Assembly (NCBI RefSeq): GCF_014644315.1
Contig: NZ_BMKL01000001.1
Span: forward strand, 1,623,001-1,687,000
From: Tsuneonella deserti
GTDB lineage: Bacteria; Pseudomonadota; Alphaproteobacteria; Sphingomonadales; Sphingomonadaceae
DNA length: 64,000 nt
Reading direction: 5' to 3'
In this document: piece by piece, positions 43,261 through 53,023 of the stretch
Layout: every line of letters begins with the position of its first letter
How positions within the stretch are numbered: position 1 is the first letter of the stretch
Position numbers and translations under genes: made by a program
The notes under the pieces: model-generated
Databases searched by the model: none
Told to the model about the DNA's origin: nothing
Seen by the model: only the letters and a program-made list of their open reading frames with translations

Positions 43261-44208
43261 ATGAAATCGCTTCTCGCATGCGCCGCCCTTTTCGCCGTCC
43301 CCGCATATGCCGCGGAGGAGACGCGATCTCTCTCACCAGCCGAGATTGTCGCGGCCGCCCCGCAGGAGGCATGGAGCGAGATCGCGGCGGACGACCTCCT
43401 GGTGATGACGCTGGCGCCCGATCGGAATGGCACTCCACGACGGGTGGTAATCCAGTTGATCGCGGAGCCCTACAGCGAGGCCTGGACAGCCAACATCCGG
43501 ACATTGGCGAAGGCGCACTGGTGGGATGGTCTCGCGATCGTTCGCGCGCAGGACAACTACGTCGTCCAGTGGGGCGATCCCGATGGCGAGGAGGCGGGCA
43601 AGGCGCGCCCTCTCCCGCAAGGCCTGCGCACGACCAGCGAAAGCCAGTACACCGTATCGGGTGACGCGCCCGGCTGGACCCGGTTCAAGGATGTCACCTG
43701 GCCACGCGGAGACGTAAGCCATTATGTCTCGTTCGATCGCGGCTGGCCGATCGAGGGTGCAGGCACCCCGGACAGCGCATCCCATTGGCCGGTTCACTGT
43801 TACGGCTCGGTCGGCGTCGGCCGAAACTTGTCGCCCGATGCGGGGACCGGTGCCGAACTCTACGCGGTGATCGGCCACGCACCACGCCAACTGGACCGCA
43901 ACATCGCGGTCGTCGGACGTGTAGTCGAAGGCATCGAACACCTGTCGGTCCTGCCGCGCGGGACGGGTCCGCTCGGGTTCTATGCGACCCCGGGCGAGCG
44001 CACGGGCATCGTTTCGATCAGGCTGGCGAGCGACCTGTCGGAGGCGGAGCGACCGAGGTTTGAATACCTCATCAGTGATACGCCGGCGTTCGCCCGCTAC
44101 GTCGATGCCCGGGCCAACCGGCGCGACGAGTTCTTCATCGCACCTGCGGGCGGCGTGGATGTGTGCAATGCGCCAGTGCCGGTGAGGAAACTTCCGACCC
44201 ATCCGTGA
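43261..44208 (+). CDS. Periplasmic cyclophilin-type peptidyl-prolyl isomerase
   Basis: A 315-residue exported protein with a short signal ([19 protein letters not shown]). The cyclophilin fold is recognised from [52 protein letters not shown], and later [20 protein letters not shown] with [13 protein letters not shown]. It is longer than simple cyclophilins because of a 60-residue insert. It should help fold periplasmic proteins by proline isomerisation. The ATG at 43261 gives the signal peptide; a longer frame exists upstream without support. Confidence 0.82.
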   Translation: MKSLLACAALFAVPAYAAEETRSLSPAEIVAAAPQEAWSEIAADDLLVMTLAPDRNGTPRRVVIQLIAEPYSEAWTANIRTLAKAHWWDGLAIVRAQDNYVVQWGDPDGEEAGKARPLPQGLRTTSESQYTVSGDAPGWTRFKDVTWPRGDVSHYVSFDRGWPIEGAGTPDSASHWPVHCYGSVGVGRNLSPDAGTGAELYAVIGHAPRQLDRNIAVVGRVVEGIEHLSVLPRGTGPLGFYATPGERTGIVSIRLASDLSEAERPRFEYLISDTPAFARYVDARANRRDEFFIAPAGGVDVCNAPVPVRKLPTHP

Positions 44209-44214
44209 GCTGGC

Positions 44215-44940
44215 TCATGCAGGCGGAGACAAGCCGAAAATGTCGCCGCCGCTGACAGACCCCACATGGAACCAGGGCTCGCGCCCGAACAGCTCGGGCG
44301 CCCGCGGGTTGATATAGATTACCCGAATCGTGCGCGGTTGCGCCCGCGCGGAGTCGACCAGGCGCGCGGCAATCCGTTCCACGAGAACAGGATCGAACGG
44401 GTTGTTCATGAAGACGACGAGATCGGTTCCGGGAAACCGGAATTGCGCGGCGTCGCCCAGTTCACAGGAGATCCGACGGTTGCCCAGCCGTTCCAGGTTG
44501 GTGCGGCAGATGGCATCGAGCTCGGCCGCAAACTCCACTCCGACGATCTTCGGGAAAGGATATTCGGCGGCCATCATCAGCGCCCGCCCCTTGCCAGAGC
44601 CGAGATCGACAAAGGTGGCGTCCGCGACATCGATGTCGAGGCCCTCCATGGCGGAATGGAACTGTCGCGGCACGGTGGCGATATGCGAACCGCCGAGAGC
44701 GGCGTTGGGAGAGTCGATCGTAAGGTCGAACAGCAACTGCGTCCCTCCGGTATCGACCCCGTGCGTCTCGTCGTACTCGCGGTCCATCGCCGCCTTGAAC
44801 CGGCGATATTCGCGCATGTCTTTCGATGGCAAACCGATCATGAAGCGCACGTATTTGACGATGCGCTGGAACGTGCCCCATGGCCCTTCGCGTCGCATCA
44901 CCGCGACTAACCGGCCGGTAATCCACTTCAGGTTGATCAT
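44215..44940 (-). CDS. Class I SAM-dependent methyltransferase
   Basis: A 241-residue protein. Motif I of the Rossmann methyltransferase fold is ATFVDLGSGKGRALMMAAEY (about residues 107-126), followed by KIVGVEFAAELDAICRTNLE (acidic ribose ligand) and DLVVFMNNPFDPVLV (motif IV position). The N-terminal 90 residues are helical and basic. The acceptor substrate cannot be told. It is convergent with the cyclophilin gene, six bases apart. Confidence 0.78.
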   Translation of the reverse strand: MINLKWITGRLVAVMRREGPWGTFQRIVKYVRFMIGLPSKDMREYRRFKAAMDREYDETHGVDTGGTQLLFDLTIDSPNAALGGSHIATVPRQFHSAMEGLDIDVADATFVDLGSGKGRALMMAAEYPFPKIVGVEFAAELDAICRTNLERLGNRRISCELGDAAQFRFPGTDLVVFMNNPFDPVLVERIAARLVDSARAQPRTIRVIYINPRAPELFGREPWFHVGSVSGGDIFGLSPPA

Positions 44941-44978
44941 CGGCGGCTCCCCCTCACCTCTGCAAACCTCCCATTTCG

Positions 44979-45365
44979 TCAGCCATCAGTTCCGCTGGAC
45001 GAGCCGTCTCCGATCTTTTGCATCAGTTCGATCCGGTTGCCGAATGGGTCGCGGACATCCCCGCGCACATAGCCCGGCAGTGGGATACCCTCGGTAAAAG
45101 GAACCCCCGTCCGATCAAATGCAGCACGAAGGGCGTCGAGATCGCTGACCAGCAGGGCTGGATGGGCTTTCGCCGATGGATGGAAAGGATCTGCCACCCC
45201 CAGGTGGAGTTCGGCCCCAGCTGACTGGAACCAGCACCCGCCACGCCCGGCGAGGGCGGCAGGCTTTTCCCGCTCGGTGAAACCCAGCACGCCGCAATAG
45301 AAGGCTCGGGCTTGCTCCTCCCCTCCCGTCGGCATCGAGAGTTGCACGTGATCGAATCCGACGAT
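44979..45365 (-). CDS. VOC-family (glyoxalase-like) protein
   Basis: A 128-residue vicinal-oxygen-chelate protein: GFDHVQLSMPTGGEEQARAF with a metal His, GFTEREKPAAL, ELHLGVADPFHPSAKAHPAL with the second His, and YVRGDVRDPFGNRIELMQK with the Glu ligand near the end. Substrates of this broad family include glyoxals, epoxides and antibiotics. The GTG at 45365 starts right before the conserved first strand and lies 10 bp after the rel stop; the longer frame would run into rel. Confidence 0.78.
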   Translation of the reverse strand: MVGFDHVQLSMPTGGEEQARAFYCGVLGFTEREKPAALAGRGGCWFQSAGAELHLGVADPFHPSAKAHPALLVSDLDALRAAFDRTGVPFTEGIPLPGYVRGDVRDPFGNRIELMQKIGDGSSSGTDG

Positions 45366-45375
45366 CACCTCGGCA

Positions 45376-47466
45376 TCACATGCGTTCGGCTTGCGCGACC
45401 GCGTCACTGGCGCGCAGCGCGCTCAGGATTCGCGTCAGGTGCGCAAGATCCTTCACGTCGAGTTCGACGTCGTAGGTGGTGAACGGGTGATCCTTCTGCG
45501 TCTGGTCGAGCGAAACCACGTTCGCATGGTTTTGAGCGAACAACCCCGCCATCTCGGCCAGCGTGCCGGGCCGATCGTAAAGAATCACCCGCAGCCGACC
45601 CGTGGCGCCCTGGCTGCGCTTGCCCCAGGAAAGATCGATCCAGTCGGCATCGATGCCACTGGCGAGTTGCAGGCAGTCGATCGCATGGACCTCGACCGCC
45701 TCTCCGGGCTTCCGAAGGCCGACGATCCGGTCGCCGGGCACCGGATGGCAGCATTCGGCGAGTCGAAAGCCGACCCCGGCCGTCAGCCCGCGGATCGAGA
45801 TCGCCCGCTCCTGCCGCGGCCATTCCGATTGCTCTTCCAGGTTGGCGGTGCTGCCGGGAAGAAGAGCTTCCATGATCTCGCGGTCAGGCAGCTTGTTGGC
45901 CCCGATAGCATAGAGCAGTTCGTCCTCGTCTTCGAGTTCGAGCCGCCGAACCGCATCCTGCACCGCTTTCTTTCCGATCTTTGCCGGCAACCGCGCGGCG
46001 ATCTCGTCGAAGAGCTTCCGGCCCAGAGCGGCGATTTCGTCGCGCTCTTTCAACCTGACCGCACGCCGGATGGACGCGCGCGCCTTGCCGGTGGTCACGA
46101 ACCCCAGCCAGGAAAGCTGGGGTTCCGCATGCTTGCCCTTGATGATCTCGACGACGTCGCCGTTGTTGAGCGCCGTTCGCAGCGGCATGTGGCGCCCGTT
46201 TATCTTGGCGCCCACTGTCTGCGCGCCAAGATCAGTATGAACGGCGAACGCGAAATCTACCGGGGTCGCGCCCTTGGGCAGCTGGAACAGCGAGCCCTTG
46301 GGAGTGAAAGCGAAGATGCGATCCTGGTAGATCGCCATTCGCGTGTGCTCGAGCAGTTCCTCGGCATCGTGGCTGGCATCGACGATCTCGATCAGATCGC
46401 GCAGCCACCCGACCTGACCATCGGGACGGTCACCCTGCTTGTACGCCCAGTGCGCGGCGAGGCCGAACTCGTTCGTCCGATGCATCGCGCTGGTGCGGAT
46501 CTGCACTTCGACCCGCATCGAATTCTCATAGATCAAGCTGGTGTGCAGGCTTCGATAGCCGTTGTTCTTGGGCGTCGAGATATAATCCTTGAAGCGGCCG
46601 GGGATGAATTGCCACGTGGTGTGCAGCACGCCGAGCGCACGGTAGCAATCGGCCTCGCTTTCGGTGATCACCCGGAAAGCCATGATGTCCGTGACCTGCT
46701 CGAAGTTCACGTGACGCTCGGCCATCTTGCGCCAGATCGAATAGGGGTGCTTCTCGCGCCCGGTCACTTCAACTTTCAGCCCGGCTTCCGCCAACGCCTG
46801 CTTGATGGCAAGGGCAATGGCATCGACCTGCCCGTGGTCGGCGCTGCGGATCTGGGCAAGTCGCCCGGTAATCGTAGCATATGCCTCGGGCTCGATCTGC
46901 TCGAACGCGAGCATCTGCATCTCGCGCATGTACTCGTACATGCCCACGCGTTCGGCGAGAGGCGCGTAGATCTCCATCGTTTCGCGGGCGATGCGCTGGC
47001 GCTTTTCCGGACTCTTGATGAAGTGCAGCGTGCGCATGTTGTGCAGGCGATCGCCCAGCTTCACGAGCAGGACGCGGATGTCCTCGCTCATGGCGAGCAG
47101 GAACTTGCGCAGGTTTTCGGCCGCGCGCTCGTTCTCGGGCATGGCCTCGATCTTCGATAGCTTGGTCACCCCGTCGACTAGGCGCGCTACTTCCTCTCCG
47201 AACAGCGTCTCGACATCCTCGATAGTCGCGAGAGTGTCCTCGACGGTGTCGTGGAGCAGCGCGGTGATGATCGTTTCCTGGTCGAGCTTCAGGTCGGTCA
47301 TCAGCCCGGCGACTTCCACCGGATGACTGAAATATGGATCGCCGCTCGCGCGCTTCTGGGTGCCGTGCTTCTGCACGGTGTAGACGTAGGCGCGGTTCAG
47401 CAGCGCCTCGTCGGCGTCCGGGTCGTACTCCTTGACCCGCTCAACCAGTTCATATTGTCGCAGCAT
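45376..47466 (-). CDS. Bifunctional (p)ppGpp synthetase/hydrolase
   Basis: A 696-residue Rel/SpoT homolog. The hydrolase domain has ALLHDTVEDT (His72-Asp73 and Glu77-Asp78) and a preceding KHGTQKRASGDPYFSHP. The synthetase domain has MAFRVITESEADCYRALGVL, RFKDYISTPKNNGYRSLHTS and HWAYK. A TGS domain (FAFTPKGSLFQLPKGATPVD) and a C-terminal ACT domain (RLRVILYDRPGTLAEMAGLF) complete it. Both catalytic halves look intact, as expected for the single stringent-response enzyme of Alphaproteobacteria. Confidence 0.95.
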   Translation of the reverse strand: MLRQYELVERVKEYDPDADEALLNRAYVYTVQKHGTQKRASGDPYFSHPVEVAGLMTDLKLDQETIITALLHDTVEDTLATIEDVETLFGEEVARLVDGVTKLSKIEAMPENERAAENLRKFLLAMSEDIRVLLVKLGDRLHNMRTLHFIKSPEKRQRIARETMEIYAPLAERVGMYEYMREMQMLAFEQIEPEAYATITGRLAQIRSADHGQVDAIALAIKQALAEAGLKVEVTGREKHPYSIWRKMAERHVNFEQVTDIMAFRVITESEADCYRALGVLHTTWQFIPGRFKDYISTPKNNGYRSLHTSLIYENSMRVEVQIRTSAMHRTNEFGLAAHWAYKQGDRPDGQVGWLRDLIEIVDASHDAEELLEHTRMAIYQDRIFAFTPKGSLFQLPKGATPVDFAFAVHTDLGAQTVGAKINGRHMPLRTALNNGDVVEIIKGKHAEPQLSWLGFVTTGKARASIRRAVRLKERDEIAALGRKLFDEIAARLPAKIGKKAVQDAVRRLELEDEDELLYAIGANKLPDREIMEALLPGSTANLEEQSEWPRQERAISIRGLTAGVGFRLAECCHPVPGDRIVGLRKPGEAVEVHAIDCLQLASGIDADWIDLSWGKRSQGATGRLRVILYDRPGTLAEMAGLFAQNHANVVSLDQTQKDHPFTTYDVELDVKDLAHLTRILSALRASDAVAQAERM

Positions 47467-47617
47467 CCTGTGTTGTGATGTGCGGATTGATCGGGCGGGA
47501 GCAAGCCTTTTCGCCAGCCCGTCGCCGATAACACAGGCAGGACCGATGCATTAAGCTCAACCCATGATGGCAAATGCGCCATTGAGAGTGCTCCCGCTCA
47601 GGCCCATATCGCCCGCG

Positions 47618-49030
47618 ATGCCAGATTTCGACGCCCTGTTCCTGGCGCGGCTGCAGTTCGCCTTCACGGTGAGCTTCCACTTCATCTTTCCGGCCCTGAC
47701 GATCGGCCTGGCGAGCTATCTCGCCGTGCTGGAAGGCCTGTGGCTGCGGACCGGAAAGCAGCTTTACCTCGATCTCTTCCGCTACTGGGTGAAGATCTTC
47801 GCGGTCAATTTCGGGATGGGCGTCGTCTCGGGGATCGTACTCTCATACCAGTTCGGCACAAACTGGGCGGTGTTCTCGGACAAGGCGGGGCCAGTCATCG
47901 GACCGCTGATGGCTTACGAGGTGCTCACGGCTTTCTTCCTCGAGGCCGGGTTCCTTGGCGTCATGCTCTTCGGGATGGAAAAGGTTGGCAGGAAACTTCA
48001 TTTCGCGGCGACGCTGGCAGTCGCGCTCGGAACGCTTCTTTCTTCGTTCTGGATCCTGGCTGCGAATAGCTGGATGCACACCCCCCAAGGGTACGAAATG
48101 GCCGCCAATGGCCAGTTCCTGCCCGGTCCGAGTTGGTGGACGATAATCTTCAACCCCAGCTTGCCCTATCGTCTCACGCACACGGTCATCGCAGCCTATC
48201 TCACCACGGCTTTGGTCGTCGGCGCTGTGGGCGCATGGCACCTCTTGCGCGGACGGGCGACGCCGCAGGTGCGCAAGATGTTCTCGATGGCGATGTGGAT
48301 GGCGGCGCTGGTGGCGCCGGTGCAGATCTTCGTCGGCGACCAGCACGGCCTCAACACCCTGCAGCACCAGCCGGTTAAGGTGATGGCAATGGAGGGTCAT
48401 TATGAGAGCCACGCCGATGGCGCGCCCCTTTACCTGTTCGGGATCCCCAACGATCGGGAACAGCGGCTGGACTATGCGGTTGGCATTCCCAAGCTCGGCA
48501 GCCTGATCCTCAAGCACAGTCTCAATGGCTCGATGCCGGGGCTCGATACCGTGCCAGACGCGGACCAGCCGCCGGTCGCCGTGGTGTTCTGGTCTTTCCG
48601 CATCATGGTGGGCCTTGGACTTCTCATGCTGGCACTCGGCCTGTTGAGCCTCTGGACGCGCTGGCGCGGGACTCTTTACGAGTCCCGCCTTCTCCAGAGG
48701 TTCGCCCTCGCCATGGGGCCGGCCGGCTTCGTCGCGGTGATTGCGGGCTGGGTGACGACTGAAGTCGGCCGCCAGCCCTTCATCATTTATGGACTGTTGC
48801 GCACCAGCGATGGCGTCAGCGCGGTTGGCGCGCCGGCGGTTGCTACTTCGCTGCTGGCATTCATCGGCGTCTACTTCGCGGTCTTCGGAGTAGGCATCTG
48901 GTACATCCTGCGGCTGATGAGCGATCCTCCCACGGCGCGCGAGCCGGGAGCAGAAGCCGAGGACGAGCCGATCCGGTCCGCCGGGACCACGCCCGCCGCC
49001 CAAGCTGCTCACGGCGGGGAAGGCGCATGA
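47618..49030 (+). CDS. cioA: Cytochrome bd-type quinol oxidase subunit I (CioA type)
   Basis: A 470-residue membrane protein with RLQFAFTVSFHFIFPALTIG (heme ligand His near residue 21), GNWAVF-type segments (GTNWAVFSDKAGPVIGPLMA), NSWMHTPQGYEM, and WVTTEVGRQPFIIYGLLRT with the conserved GRQPW-like motif. The loop between helices 6 and 7 is short, as in cyanide-insensitive oxidases, instead of the long Q-loop of E. coli CydA. It reduces O2 with quinol. The ATG at 47618 matches the family N-terminus; an earlier in-frame ATG at 47564 adds 18 residues. The stop overlaps cioB. Confidence 0.9.
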   Translation: MPDFDALFLARLQFAFTVSFHFIFPALTIGLASYLAVLEGLWLRTGKQLYLDLFRYWVKIFAVNFGMGVVSGIVLSYQFGTNWAVFSDKAGPVIGPLMAYEVLTAFFLEAGFLGVMLFGMEKVGRKLHFAATLAVALGTLLSSFWILAANSWMHTPQGYEMAANGQFLPGPSWWTIIFNPSLPYRLTHTVIAAYLTTALVVGAVGAWHLLRGRATPQVRKMFSMAMWMAALVAPVQIFVGDQHGLNTLQHQPVKVMAMEGHYESHADGAPLYLFGIPNDREQRLDYAVGIPKLGSLILKHSLNGSMPGLDTVPDADQPPVAVVFWSFRIMVGLGLLMLALGLLSLWTRWRGTLYESRLLQRFALAMGPAGFVAVIAGWVTTEVGRQPFIIYGLLRTSDGVSAVGAPAVATSLLAFIGVYFAVFGVGIWYILRLMSDPPTAREPGAEAEDEPIRSAGTTPAAQAAHGGEGA

Positions 49031-50034
49031 GCGTCAACTTCGATCTCACTGCCATCTGGGCCTTCATCATCGCCTTTGCAGTGTTCGCCTATGTGGTGAT
49101 GGACGGGTTCGACCTGGGCATAGGCATCCTCTTCCCCACGCTGACCGTCGGCCACGGCCGGAACCGGGCGATGAATTCGATCGCGCCCGTGTGGGACGGC
49201 AACGAAACCTGGCTGGTAATGGGCGGCGGGGGGCTCCTGGCAGCGTTCCCGCTCGCCTACTCGGTCATCCTCCCGGCGACCTATCCGTTGATCATCGCCA
49301 TGCTGCTCGGCCTGGTCTTCCGCGGCGTTGCGTTCGAATTCCGCCTCCGCGACGAAAGGCACCGCGCGCTTTGGGATGCCGGGTTCTTCGGCGGATCGCT
49401 GGTGGCGGCGCTGTCGCAAGGCATGGTGCTCGGCGCGATCCTGCAGGGCATCGCGGTCGAGAACAGGCACTATGCCGGCAGCTGGTGGGACTGGCTGACG
49501 CCCTACACCTTGCTGACAGGCCTTGGCGTGGTCGCAGGATACACCCTGCTTGGCGCATGCTGGCTCATCTGGAAGACGCAGGACGACCTGCAGGCCAAGG
49601 CCTACCGAATTGCCACCCGCGCGGGGATCGCCACCCTGGTGCTCATGGGCGCGGTCAGCGCGTACAACCTGGCGCTCCTGCCGCAGTATCGTGAACGCTG
49701 GCTGGAGATGCCGAACATCCTGTTCGCCAGTCAGGTGCCGTTGCTGACGGCGATCATCGCGGTGTGGCTGTTCCGCGCCATCCGCAAACGGCGCCAGCTT
49801 GCCCCCTTCATGCTTTCGCTGACGCTGTTCCTGCTCGGCATGGCGGGGCTTGGCGTGACTATCTGGCCTTATGTCCTGCCCGGCCAACTGACCATCTGGG
49901 ATGCCGCCGCGCCGGAACGGAGCCAGGTGTTCATGCTCATCGGCGCGGCGATCACCATCCCGCTCATCCTCGGTTACACTGCGTGGTCGTACTGGGTCTT
50001 CCGCGGCAAGGTGGGCGACGAGGGATACCATTGA
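49027..50034 (+). CDS. cioB: Cytochrome bd-type quinol oxidase subunit II (CioB type)
   Basis: A 335-residue membrane protein: IWAFIIAFAVFAYVVMDGFD with DLGIGILFP, the conserved start of CydB/CioB, then WDGNETWLVMGGGGLLAAFP and GLVFRGVAFEFR. The last helices end at YWVFRGKVG. It pairs with subunit I to form the oxidase core. It starts in ATGA overlap with cioA and overlaps the small DUF2474 gene at its end. Confidence 0.92.
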   Translation: MSVNFDLTAIWAFIIAFAVFAYVVMDGFDLGIGILFPTLTVGHGRNRAMNSIAPVWDGNETWLVMGGGGLLAAFPLAYSVILPATYPLIIAMLLGLVFRGVAFEFRLRDERHRALWDAGFFGGSLVAALSQGMVLGAILQGIAVENRHYAGSWWDWLTPYTLLTGLGVVAGYTLLGACWLIWKTQDDLQAKAYRIATRAGIATLVLMGAVSAYNLALLPQYRERWLEMPNILFASQVPLLTAIIAVWLFRAIRKRRQLAPFMLSLTLFLLGMAGLGVTIWPYVLPGQLTIWDAAAPERSQVFMLIGAAITIPLILGYTAWSYWVFRGKVGDEGYH

Positions 50035-50171
50035 GCACTCCGCCATCAGCCGAGCCTCCGCCCGGCCCGCTTTGGCGGCGGCTCGCTTGGATGGCCGCAA
50101 TCTGGGCGACGAGCGTCGCGGCGCTCGGCGTCGTTGCCTTCGTGCTCAGGCTGTGGATCACTCCTTCTTAA
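50031..50171 (+). CDS. DUF2474 small membrane protein of the CioAB oxidase
   Basis: A 46-residue protein starting with TTG 50031, whose start overlaps the cioB stop (TTGA). It has a Pro-rich N-terminus, then PLWRRLAWMAAIWATSVAAL and GVVAFVLRLWI, a single membrane helix with flanking Trp/Arg. This matches DUF2474 proteins, often third in cio operons, and parallels CydX/CydS small subunits in E. coli and Geobacillus oxidases. It may stabilise the haem centre (inference). Its end overlaps the convergent aminopeptidase stop by 14 bases. Confidence 0.75.
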   Translation: MSTPPSAEPPPGPLWRRLAWMAAIWATSVAALGVVAFVLRLWITPS

Positions 50172-52065
50172 GCACGACCTTGTCCACGCTGCCCGTCGTC
50201 ACCGCATGGTATCCGGGGCGCGTCTTCGCGTAGATCCGGCGGGCGATGGTGGTTCCCCACTCGCCTTCACCCATCAGGGTCGCGAACAGCGGCTGGACGA
50301 ACTTGCGGCGGCCCACCCGCTCAAGGAACCGGTCGGCCACCGGCACCGCGGGTTCGTAGCGATTGGCCAGAGCGAGCTGGAGCCAGGCGAAAAGGATTTC
50401 GTCGTTTCCTTCGCCGGAGAGCCCCAGCGCCTGATCGAGCGCGGCAAGCTGCGCGGCAGTTCGTTCGGAAGGAGCCTTGGCCATGAAGCGCAGCCGTTCG
50501 GCCGTGGTCCAGTCGCGCCACGCGGCGGCGGGGATGGCCCCGCCCTGTCCGTAGGCAGCAGCCGCCGCATCGACGGCGGCGAATGCCGCGGGATCGGGGC
50601 GGGCCACGTTTGCAGGCAAGCCGGGTTGGTAGATCCATTCCTCGAGCATCAGCTTTTGCCCGAGCGCTGCGTCGCTGCCGACGAGATTTGCATTCATATC
50701 GGCCAGGATCATCGCGCTGGTGGCGGGCTGGAAGGCGTGATTGTCGAACCATTGGCGCAGCCAGGCATCGAAGCGCTCTCGCCCGGCGATGGTTTCGACC
50801 GTGCGCATGAAGGTTGCGCCCTTGTCGTAAATCACCCCGCCGAGGCCGCCATCGGGCCCGGCGACGCCGTCAGGCAGGTGGAGCGCGGTCGCCGGGTTGC
50901 TTGCTCCTGCACCGGCCAGTTCCCGCTCCATCTCGCCGAAGCTCAGAGCCGCTTCCTGCTGCGCGCGATGCTTGCCGTAGAGCGCCTCGATGATGCGGTT
51001 TTCGAAGTAGCTGGTGACGCCCTCGTTAAGCCAGGAATCCGACCAGTTGGCGTTGGTTACAAGGTTGCCGGACCACGAGTGCGCGAGTTCGTGCGCGACC
51101 AGCCCGTTGAGGCTGCGATCGCCCGCGATGAAGGTCGGCGTCAGGAAAGTGAGAGTGGGGTTCTCCATGCCGCCGTAGGGGAAGCTCGGCGGCAGGACGA
51201 TCATGTCGTAGCGGCCCCAGCGGTAAGGGCCATAAAGCTTCTCGGCCGCCTCGACCATTTTCTCCGTGTCGGCCGTTTCGTAAGCCGCCGCTTCGAGCGT
51301 CGCCGGCTCCGCCCACACGCCGGTGCGGGGGCCAAGCTCGCGGAAAGCGATGTCGCCCGCCGCGATCGCGATCAGGTAGGGCGCGACCGGCTTGTCCATG
51401 GCGTAAGTGAAAGCGCGGCGATCGCCGAGATCCTCTGGCTCGCCCTGCTTCAGGCCGGACATGACGACCGTCAACGGCTTGGGCGCAGTAATGCGCGCGC
51501 GCCAGGTCTGGCGGATGCCGGGGCTATCCTGCGTCGGGATCCAGGTCCGGTTGAGGATCGCCTGGCCCTGGCTGAACAGGAACGGGTGTACCTTGCCGGC
51601 GGTCTGTTCCGGTGCGAGCCACTGAAGCGCCTCCGCGCCAGGCGCGGCGATGTACTGGATCGTAATCCGGCGGCGCTCCGGGCCTGGCCCCAAATCGATC
51701 GTCAGCGGCGCGCCCTTCCCTTCGGCCGCGGTACCCAGCTCAAACGGAAGCTGGGCCCCGCTCGCGTCGGTGATCCGCTTTATTTGCAGGCCCCGGCTGT
51801 CGAGGACCAGAGTTCGTGCATCAGGCGCCGCCAGCACATCGAGCATGGCCGTGCCGCTCACGGTCCTTCCCGCGAAGTCCAGCGCGAGGTCCAGGTCGAC
51901 GTGCGTCACGCGCGCCACTTCGGGCTGGGCGTACGACGCGGTATCGCGCGCGTCCGCAGTGGTGAGAATCGGCGCCACCCGCGCACTCTCGGGCGCGGCA
52001 GGCGTCATCGTGGTGCAGGCGGCGGTAGCGGTGGACAGCAGGAGGGCGGCGGCAAGACGGCGCAT
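50158..52065 (-). CDS. M1-family metallo-aminopeptidase, lipoprotein
   Basis: A 635-residue exported peptidase. The N-terminal signal has a lipobox (TATAAC, about Cys17). The exopeptidase motif GGMEN and the zinc motif VAHELAHSWSGN with the downstream Glu in WLNEGVTSYFEN are present, matching leukotriene A4 hydrolase-type M1 enzymes, and the C-terminal helical domain is complete. It cleaves N-terminal residues from periplasmic peptides. The ATG at 52065 follows a GGAGAA site; a longer upstream frame is unsupported. Confidence 0.9.
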   Translation of the reverse strand: MRRLAAALLLSTATAACTTMTPAAPESARVAPILTTADARDTASYAQPEVARVTHVDLDLALDFAGRTVSGTAMLDVLAAPDARTLVLDSRGLQIKRITDASGAQLPFELGTAAEGKGAPLTIDLGPGPERRRITIQYIAAPGAEALQWLAPEQTAGKVHPFLFSQGQAILNRTWIPTQDSPGIRQTWRARITAPKPLTVVMSGLKQGEPEDLGDRRAFTYAMDKPVAPYLIAIAAGDIAFRELGPRTGVWAEPATLEAAAYETADTEKMVEAAEKLYGPYRWGRYDMIVLPPSFPYGGMENPTLTFLTPTFIAGDRSLNGLVAHELAHSWSGNLVTNANWSDSWLNEGVTSYFENRIIEALYGKHRAQQEAALSFGEMERELAGAGASNPATALHLPDGVAGPDGGLGGVIYDKGATFMRTVETIAGRERFDAWLRQWFDNHAFQPATSAMILADMNANLVGSDAALGQKLMLEEWIYQPGLPANVARPDPAAFAAVDAAAAAYGQGGAIPAAAWRDWTTAERLRFMAKAPSERTAAQLAALDQALGLSGEGNDEILFAWLQLALANRYEPAVPVADRFLERVGRRKFVQPLFATLMGEGEWGTTIARRIYAKTRPGYHAVTTGSVDKVVLKKE

Positions 52066-52121
52066 GATTTTCTCCGGGGAGGATTTATGGCAAAAATGGT
52101 GATCGAGGGGAGAGGCGGGGC

Positions 52122-52979
52122 TCAGCTCCACACCGCCTCGGGCGGCAGGCTCATCAGGATGGCATCGATGTTGCCGCCAGTCCGGAGGCCGAAGAGAGTT
52201 CCCCGGTCATACACCAGGTTGAATTCGGCATAGCGGCCACGCCATTCGAGTTGCTGGAGCTTGTCCTGTTCGGTGAACAGCGAGTCCATTCGGCGGCGGA
52301 CGATCTTGGGAAATACGTCGAGAAATGCGCGCCCGACATCCTGGGTGAAGGCGAAGTTCCGCTCCCACGCGGCCTCGTCGGCGCACTCCATGTGATCATA
52401 GAAGATACCGCCGACGCCCCGGTGCACCTTGCGATGGGGGATGTAGAAGTAATCGTCGGCCCACTTCTTGAACCGGTCGTAATATGTGGGATTGTGTCCG
52501 GCACAGGCGGCCCGGAAGGCTGCGTGGAACTGCTCCGTATCCTCGTCGTAGGGGATCGGGGGGTTGAGATCCGCGCCTCCCCCGAACCATGCCTTCGACG
52601 TGGTGAGGAAGCGAGTGTTCATGTGCACCGCCGGCACATGCGGGTTTGCCATGTGGGCCACCAGGCTGATGCCAGTCGCGGTGAAGCCGGGATTCTCCTC
52701 GCTCGCGCCGTTGATCGTGGCGGCGAAACCGGGCGCGAAATTGCCGTGAACGGTCGAGACGTTGACACCGACCTTTTCGAACACCTTGCCTTTCATGGCG
52801 CCGCGCGTGCCGCCGCCCGGTTCGGCCAGACCTTCTTCCTCGCGCGTCCAGCTGGCGTATTCGAAAGCGGCATCGGATCCGGCCTCGCGCTCGATTGCCT
52901 CGAACTCGGCGCAGATATCGTCGCGCAAGGTTTCGAACCAATCCTTCGCGCGGGCGGTGTAAGGGGTCCAAACGGTCAT
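52122..52979 (-). CDS. hemF: Oxygen-dependent coproporphyrinogen III oxidase
   Basis: A 285-residue enzyme that decarboxylates coproporphyrinogen III to protoporphyrinogen IX with O2. Conserved blocks: GGGTRGAMKGKVFEKVGVNV, GISLVAHMANPHVPAVHMNT, WFGGGADLNPPIPY, FYIPHRKVHRGVGGIFYDH and RRGRY-like GRYAEFNLVYDRGTLFGLRT. The length is normal for HemF. It diverges from pdeM with about 45 bp between starts. Confidence 0.95.
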   Translation of the reverse strand: MTVWTPYTARAKDWFETLRDDICAEFEAIEREAGSDAAFEYASWTREEEGLAEPGGGTRGAMKGKVFEKVGVNVSTVHGNFAPGFAATINGASEENPGFTATGISLVAHMANPHVPAVHMNTRFLTTSKAWFGGGADLNPPIPYDEDTEQFHAAFRAACAGHNPTYYDRFKKWADDYFYIPHRKVHRGVGGIFYDHMECADEAAWERNFAFTQDVGRAFLDVFPKIVRRRMDSLFTEQDKLQQLEWRGRYAEFNLVYDRGTLFGLRTGGNIDAILMSLPPEAVWS

Positions 52980-53023
52980 CCCCTCCCCTTGCCAAGCGGA
53001 ATCGGCTCGGGCAAGAGCGCGCC

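Noticed and set aside
50134..52233. 699-residue plus-strand frame across the aminopeptidase gene
   Set aside because: The minus strand encodes an unmistakable M1 peptidase with HExxH and GGMEN; the plus frame is a codon-bias shadow rich in Arg, Gly and Ala.
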